From the NCBI GenBank assembly GCA_049514215.1, contig JBEKVI010000016.1, positions 15,834-79,833 on the forward strand: a DNA stretch of 64,000 nucleotides. The letters run 5' to 3'. Below are positions 60,644 to 64,000 of the stretch, one piece after another. This DNA comes from BOG-994 sp049514215 (GTDB lineage: Bacteria; Pseudomonadota; Gammaproteobacteria; Burkholderiales; Burkholderiaceae_D). Under the pieces are notes generated by a model that saw only the letters and a list, made by a program, of their open reading frames with translations, did no database searches and was not told the origin of the DNA. The translations under genes and the position numbers were made by a program. Position 1 is the stretch's first letter, and each line of letters starts with the position of its first letter.

Positions 60644-61870
60644 TTATGGGGGAGGCCGATGAACCTCGCGAGCCAGAGTGTAGACGGCCACGGCGGCGGC
60701 CGCAAAGCCCGCTGCGGCGCCGACTCCAAGTGCCCAGCGCGGGCCGAAGGTATCCGCCACCCAGCCGACGATCGGTGCGCCGATCGGCGTGCCACCGAGC
60801 GCGACGCTGACGCGTAGAGCCATCACCCGTCCGCGCATCGCCGATTCGGTCGACAGTTGCATGAGGCTGTTGGTCGTGTTGGTAAAAGTGAGGGCCGCCA
60901 CGCCGATGATGACGAGTGCAGCGCCAAAGAGCCCATAGCTTGGAGCAAGGCCCGCCAATGCGCAGCCGACCCCGAAGACCGCAGCTCCCACCAACAAGGA
61001 GCCGAACTGCGGCCTGCTCCGGCTCGCACCAATCAAGGCCCCGCAAACGGTGCCGATGGCCATGATCGACGATAACGCGCCATATCCCCGAGCGTCGGCA
61101 TGAAAAACGCTCACCGCCATCGTTGAAATGAAGATCGGGAAGTTCAAGCCGAAAGTACCGATCAGAAACAGCATGACCAGGATCGCCTTGAGGTCCGGCC
61201 GCTTCCAGACATAGCGGAACCCCTCGGTGAAACTGCCCTTCGCGCGATGGGCCCTAGCGTGCACGTGCAGCGTGCCCGACCTCAGAAGCGAGAGCGAGAG
61301 AAGCACGGCAACGAAAGAGACTCCGTTGAGAAGGAAGGCCCACCCGGTACCGACCGAAGCGATGACCAGGCCGGCGATCGCGGGGCCGACCATGCGGCCG
61401 GCATTGAACGAGGTCGAGTTCAGTGCCACCGCATTCGATAGGTCGGCGTCGCCAACGAGCTCCGCAACGAACGTCTGGCGTACGGGTGCATCGAACGCCG
61501 CAGCAGACCCGAACAGGAAGGCGAACACGTAGACGTGCCAAAGCTTTACGATACCTTCGACCGTGAGAATCCCCAGGATCAGAGCGAGTCCGCCCATGGC
61601 CCCCTGGGTGACGATCAGAAGCTTGCGCCGATTGAAATGATCGGCTGCGAATCCCGTCAGGGGCAGCAGAAGAAATTGTGGCGCGAACTGAAGCGCCATC
61701 ACCAGACCAACAGCAGAGGCATCGTGACGGGTGAGCTCGGTAAACACAAGCCAGTCCTGCGCCGTGCGCTGCATCCACGTCCCCACGTTGGACACGAACG
61801 CGCCCGCTGTCCAGATCCGAAAATTGAAGCTGCGCAGCGACCGGAAAAGACCAACACCGAGGAACGTCAT
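60644..61870 (-). CDS. MFS transporter (EntS-like, MFS_3 type)
   Basis: A 408-residue inner-membrane exporter with 12 helices. RIWTAGAFVSNVGTWMQRTA at the N-terminus is typical of the MFS_3/EntS-like group, and DHFNRRKLLI is the cytosolic loop between helices 2 and 3 (usual GxxxDRxxRR). The substrate is unknown; related members export siderophores or drugs. It lies 171 bp upstream of the GFA gene, on the same strand. Confidence 0.93.
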   Translation of the reverse strand: MTFLGVGLFRSLRSFNFRIWTAGAFVSNVGTWMQRTAQDWLVFTELTRHDASAVGLVMALQFAPQFLLLPLTGFAADHFNRRKLLIVTQGAMGGLALILGILTVEGIVKLWHVYVFAFLFGSAAAFDAPVRQTFVAELVGDADLSNAVALNSTSFNAGRMVGPAIAGLVIASVGTGWAFLLNGVSFVAVLLSLSLLRSGTLHVHARAHRAKGSFTEGFRYVWKRPDLKAILVMLFLIGTFGLNFPIFISTMAVSVFHADARGYGALSSIMAIGTVCGALIGASRSRPQFGSLLVGAAVFGVGCALAGLAPSYGLFGAALVIIGVAALTFTNTTNSLMQLSTESAMRGRVMALRVSVALGGTPIGAPIVGWVADTFGPRWALGVGAAAGFAAAAVAVYTLAREVHRPPP

Positions 61871-62109
61871 GAATGCCGGGCCGGGTTTCCACCGTTAAAG
61901 CGGCCGAAGTGCCGTGCCGAAAGCAAGCTCATTGGCGAATCCAGATCCGGTTGCTTCCAAGTGTCTGGCCGATTCGCGGGCTGAAGAGATTCATGTCGGT
62001 CGACTCGCTTTAGCCGCGCTTTGCTGTGGCATGATTCGGCGACACATTTCGCAAGGGCATCTCCAAGGCCACGCAGCTTTGCGACGAGGTGCTCAAGTTC
62101 ATCAATCAT
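61867..62109 (-). CDS. Possible small protein upstream of the MFS gene
   Basis: An 80-codon frame with a helical N-terminus (MIDELEHLVAKLRGLGDALA). Its stop overlaps the MFS start by 4 bp, as in coupled genes. No ribosome site or family is seen, and the C-terminal half is unconvincing, so it may be spurious. Confidence 0.25.
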   Translation of the reverse strand: MIDELEHLVAKLRGLGDALAKCVAESCHSKARLKRVDRHESLQPANRPDTWKQPDLDSPMSLLSARHFGRFNGGNPARHS

Positions 62110-62471
62110 GCGCTCGAGCGAATCGAGACAGGGCAGAACTCAACGCTCGAAACGGATACGCGACAGTGAAGGGCTACTTAGTACGCCATGCCCCAGGTCC
62201 GTGGACAGTTGGCGGAGGCGTGTCCGCCGGTCAATCCAAATATCGTTGTATATTCATATATTTATGATGCATCAGGAAAATCGCACCCACATAAGACCCC
62301 TCATTTTACGTGAGCTGTCCTGACGTCTACGGACTGCTCCTGATTTCCCGCTCTTCGCCAGAGCACTAGGATCCATACGGGTTTCCATCCATTTCCAATC
62401 TGTACCCATCATTCCAGAAACGCGCCTCCGATGAACCCGTAATGTCGCTCGTGGCTATTCTCCGCGAGTAA
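62110..62471. other. Intergenic region
   Basis: 362 bp between the possible small ORF and the hypothetical gene at 62472. It includes an AT-rich stretch around 62238-62272 but no recognisable gene or operator. Confidence 0.35.
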
Positions 62472-62846
62472 CTAAGCAGCCTCTTTGATCTCGTCCCTAA
62501 GAGTCGCTCTGTTCTGGGAAGACATCTCGTCGGACCACCCGCCACAAGCGTGCAATGATCGAGCGAAGTACTCGCACAGGCCGAGGAGCGCCTCGCCTCT
62601 CATGGATAGTAGCCCTCGGTAGATATGATTGTGGCCCGACGCAAGCTCCAGCCGGCAGAGGTTCGCCATCAGCGCTTTCGCCATGAACTGAGTTGTCGTG
62701 CCATCGGTCCCCATGCGGGCTATCATGGCAGAGGCTTGCTTTACAGCCGCGTCGCGCGCTCGCTTTCGAAACTCGTCGACCTCTGCCCCGTACCCAGCCC
62801 GCGTTGCGCCATCAGCCTCTGACTGTGCCCCTCTGGAATGTCGCAT
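62472..62846 (-). CDS. Hypothetical protein of unclear validity (124 aa)
   Basis: A 124-codon frame from ATG 62846, with helical stretches (EVDEFRKRARDAAVKQASA and FMAKALMANLCRLELASG). No domain is recognised. The frame extends further to 63179, where the sequence becomes low-complexity and Arg/Ser-rich, so I placed the start internally. It lies in a gene-poor region, and could be a decayed or accessory gene. Confidence 0.35.
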   Translation of the reverse strand: MRHSRGAQSEADGATRAGYGAEVDEFRKRARDAAVKQASAMIARMGTDGTTTQFMAKALMANLCRLELASGHNHIYRGLLSMRGEALLGLCEYFARSLHACGGWSDEMSSQNRATLRDEIKEAA

Positions 62847-64000
62847 GTCCCCAACCCGAATACTCGAGAAGCTCTGGGAATTCAGTAGGCCCGGTCGACA
62901 GCCATTTCTTAACGTGGGGATTGAACGCTGCCAGGCTACCGGATCTCGTTTGGACAGTCTGCGTTGGTGTCCCCCATTCGCGCGGTGTGATACGCAATCG
63001 TCACGGCTGCGCTCCTGCGACCGACCGAGCGGCATCGTCACGGGTGGAGGGCAGGATGGGGCAATGCCAGTAGCAGGGCTCTCGGCCGAATGCTCGCGTA
63101 GCTGTTCGAGATCAGCCTCGTGCTGTCGATCGCAAGGACTGGAACGCGACTGCTTGGAGAGCGCGTGCATGAGCTCCATCGCGGCATTAGAATAACTCGA
63201 CAGGGGTGTATTGGCCTGACGGTAGATTCAACCCGCACGGTACTCCGCCGTGGCAATTCAGCCACCTTGATCGCCCGTGAACCGGGCTATGGCACAGTCT
63301 GCATCTCTCTAGGCCTACAGACCTGTTGGCGAACCGATACGCTCCCTAGCCCCCATCCAAGACTCTGGTGCGGGGCTAGACAGAATTCTCGACCATTTCG
63401 ATAGTCGATTTCAAATGCAACGTTATCCGATTCGCCAACGCGCTAGGGATTGTGTGCTAATAAGCATCCTGGCCAGCCTCGGTCGAATTTATCCGCGACC
63501 AAGCTTCATCCTTTGGGATAGATGGTCTTTTCGAACGCTCCCATGCGCTGCATTCTGTCGACGCATTTAAGCTAGCCCTTTCCTCACGTCGGGGTATGGA
63601 GATTGTCGCACTCAATCCGTCTCCCGATTCCGGCACGAAATCATTGGCTAGAGAGGCGAGGCGCCCTGCTTCGGATATTGAACCGAACAAGACTCTGCGG
63701 CTCGCCAACGGCACGAAGGATTGAGGATCGTTCTAAATTCGCCCGTCTGGTCCAATTCGAGTGTCCTCTTCTGCGGCTACCGCCCGCCATCCTAGGCTCG
63801 CTCCTAGGTGGAAATACTCACAGGTTTGATCCCTTCTTGTCTCGTTGTGCGGTAGCGCACAGACGCATTGCCTGTGGCGGATTTAGCCTGGTTTCGCGCC
63901 AGGTAGAACCGGTCCGAAGCCTTTCGTCCAAGGCAGGCTGGAGTATCGTGAAATTCCCCAAGCCTCGCTGCAATCCCCGCCACCAGCCCGAAGGATTCGG
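62847..64000. other. Gene-poor end of the window
   Basis: 1154 bp with only short, unconvincing frames (for example 63120-63404 on + and 63457-63714 on -). No tRNA, IS inverted repeat, or recognised domain is visible. Composition looks less ordered than in the rest of the window, suggesting decayed or acquired DNA. Confidence 0.4.

Noticed and set aside
1..64000. CRISPR arrays, IS elements, prophage, rRNA
   Set aside because: No regularly spaced repeats, transposase or phage genes, or rRNA segments were seen.

Overview
The window looks like a chromosome segment of a free-living betaproteobacterium, most like the Burkholderiales by gene content. It is GC-rich by eye and has high coding density. 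Supporting families are the DUF1178, DUF3014 and DUF3562 proteins, a group II truncated haemoglobin, PPK2, ImuA/ImuB/DnaE2, and clustered acyl-CoA genes next to a kinase-like phosphotransferase. This placement rests on recognised families only. No rRNA, IS element, prophage or CRISPR array was seen.

Layout. (1) 1-8.4 kb: acyl-CoA metabolism. An enoyl-CoA hydratase (cut by the window edge), a histidine phosphatase and an ACAD10/11-type kinase run on the + strand, then GST, upp and a membrane protein resembling Pycsar effectors. Two MaoC proteins, two acyl-CoA dehydrogenases and a DUF1178 protein lie on the - strand. (2) 8.7-12.6 kb: an exported DUF1501/DUF1800 pair, a GNAT acetyltransferase, and a tRNA-Leu(UAA) gene interrupted by a 216-nt group I intron. 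(3) 12.7-22.9 kb: a reductase and a winged-helix regulator, then a tight + strand sugar-phosphate operon: gnd, zwf, HAD phosphatase, tal, pgi, DUF2090 aldolase-like, pgl, glk. (4) 22.9-36.8 kb: mixed metabolism and transport (ClC, patatin, PPK2, rhomboid, SSS symporter, arginase, dodecin, SDR, LysR, sirtuin), plus a possible 42-residue membrane protein preceded by a stem-loop-forming leader. (5) 36.8-38.1 kb: a gene-poor stretch ending in tRNA-Cys and tRNA-Gly, with a consensus promoter and a terminator. (6) 38.3-53.5 kb: a genome-maintenance region with mfd-serB, then imuA-imuB-(DnaQ/Cho-like fusion nuclease)-dnaE2 facing an HMCES/YedK-type peptidase. Haemoglobin and an FtsX-like permease lie between. 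(7) 53.6-61.9 kb: small accessory genes (GNAT, two VOC proteins, MgtC, zinc ribbon, TMEM175-like channel, GFA, MFS). (8) 61.9-64 kb: little recognisable coding sequence.

How the parts work together. The sugar operon supplies glucose phosphorylation, both oxidative pentose-phosphate enzymes and the lactonase between them, transaldolase and isomerase, so it can run an NADPH-producing hexose-phosphate cycle. The imu operon encodes the mutagenic translesion machinery. A GAAC-N4-GTTC palindrome upstream suggests LexA control, and the HMCES-type protein would protect abasic sites in single-stranded DNA.

Most unusual items: the tRNA-Leu group I intron, whose core resembles that of the Azoarcus tRNA-Ile intron; the fusion nuclease inside the imu operon; the Pycsar-effector-like gene directly after upp; and the RNA structure over the start of the small membrane ORF.
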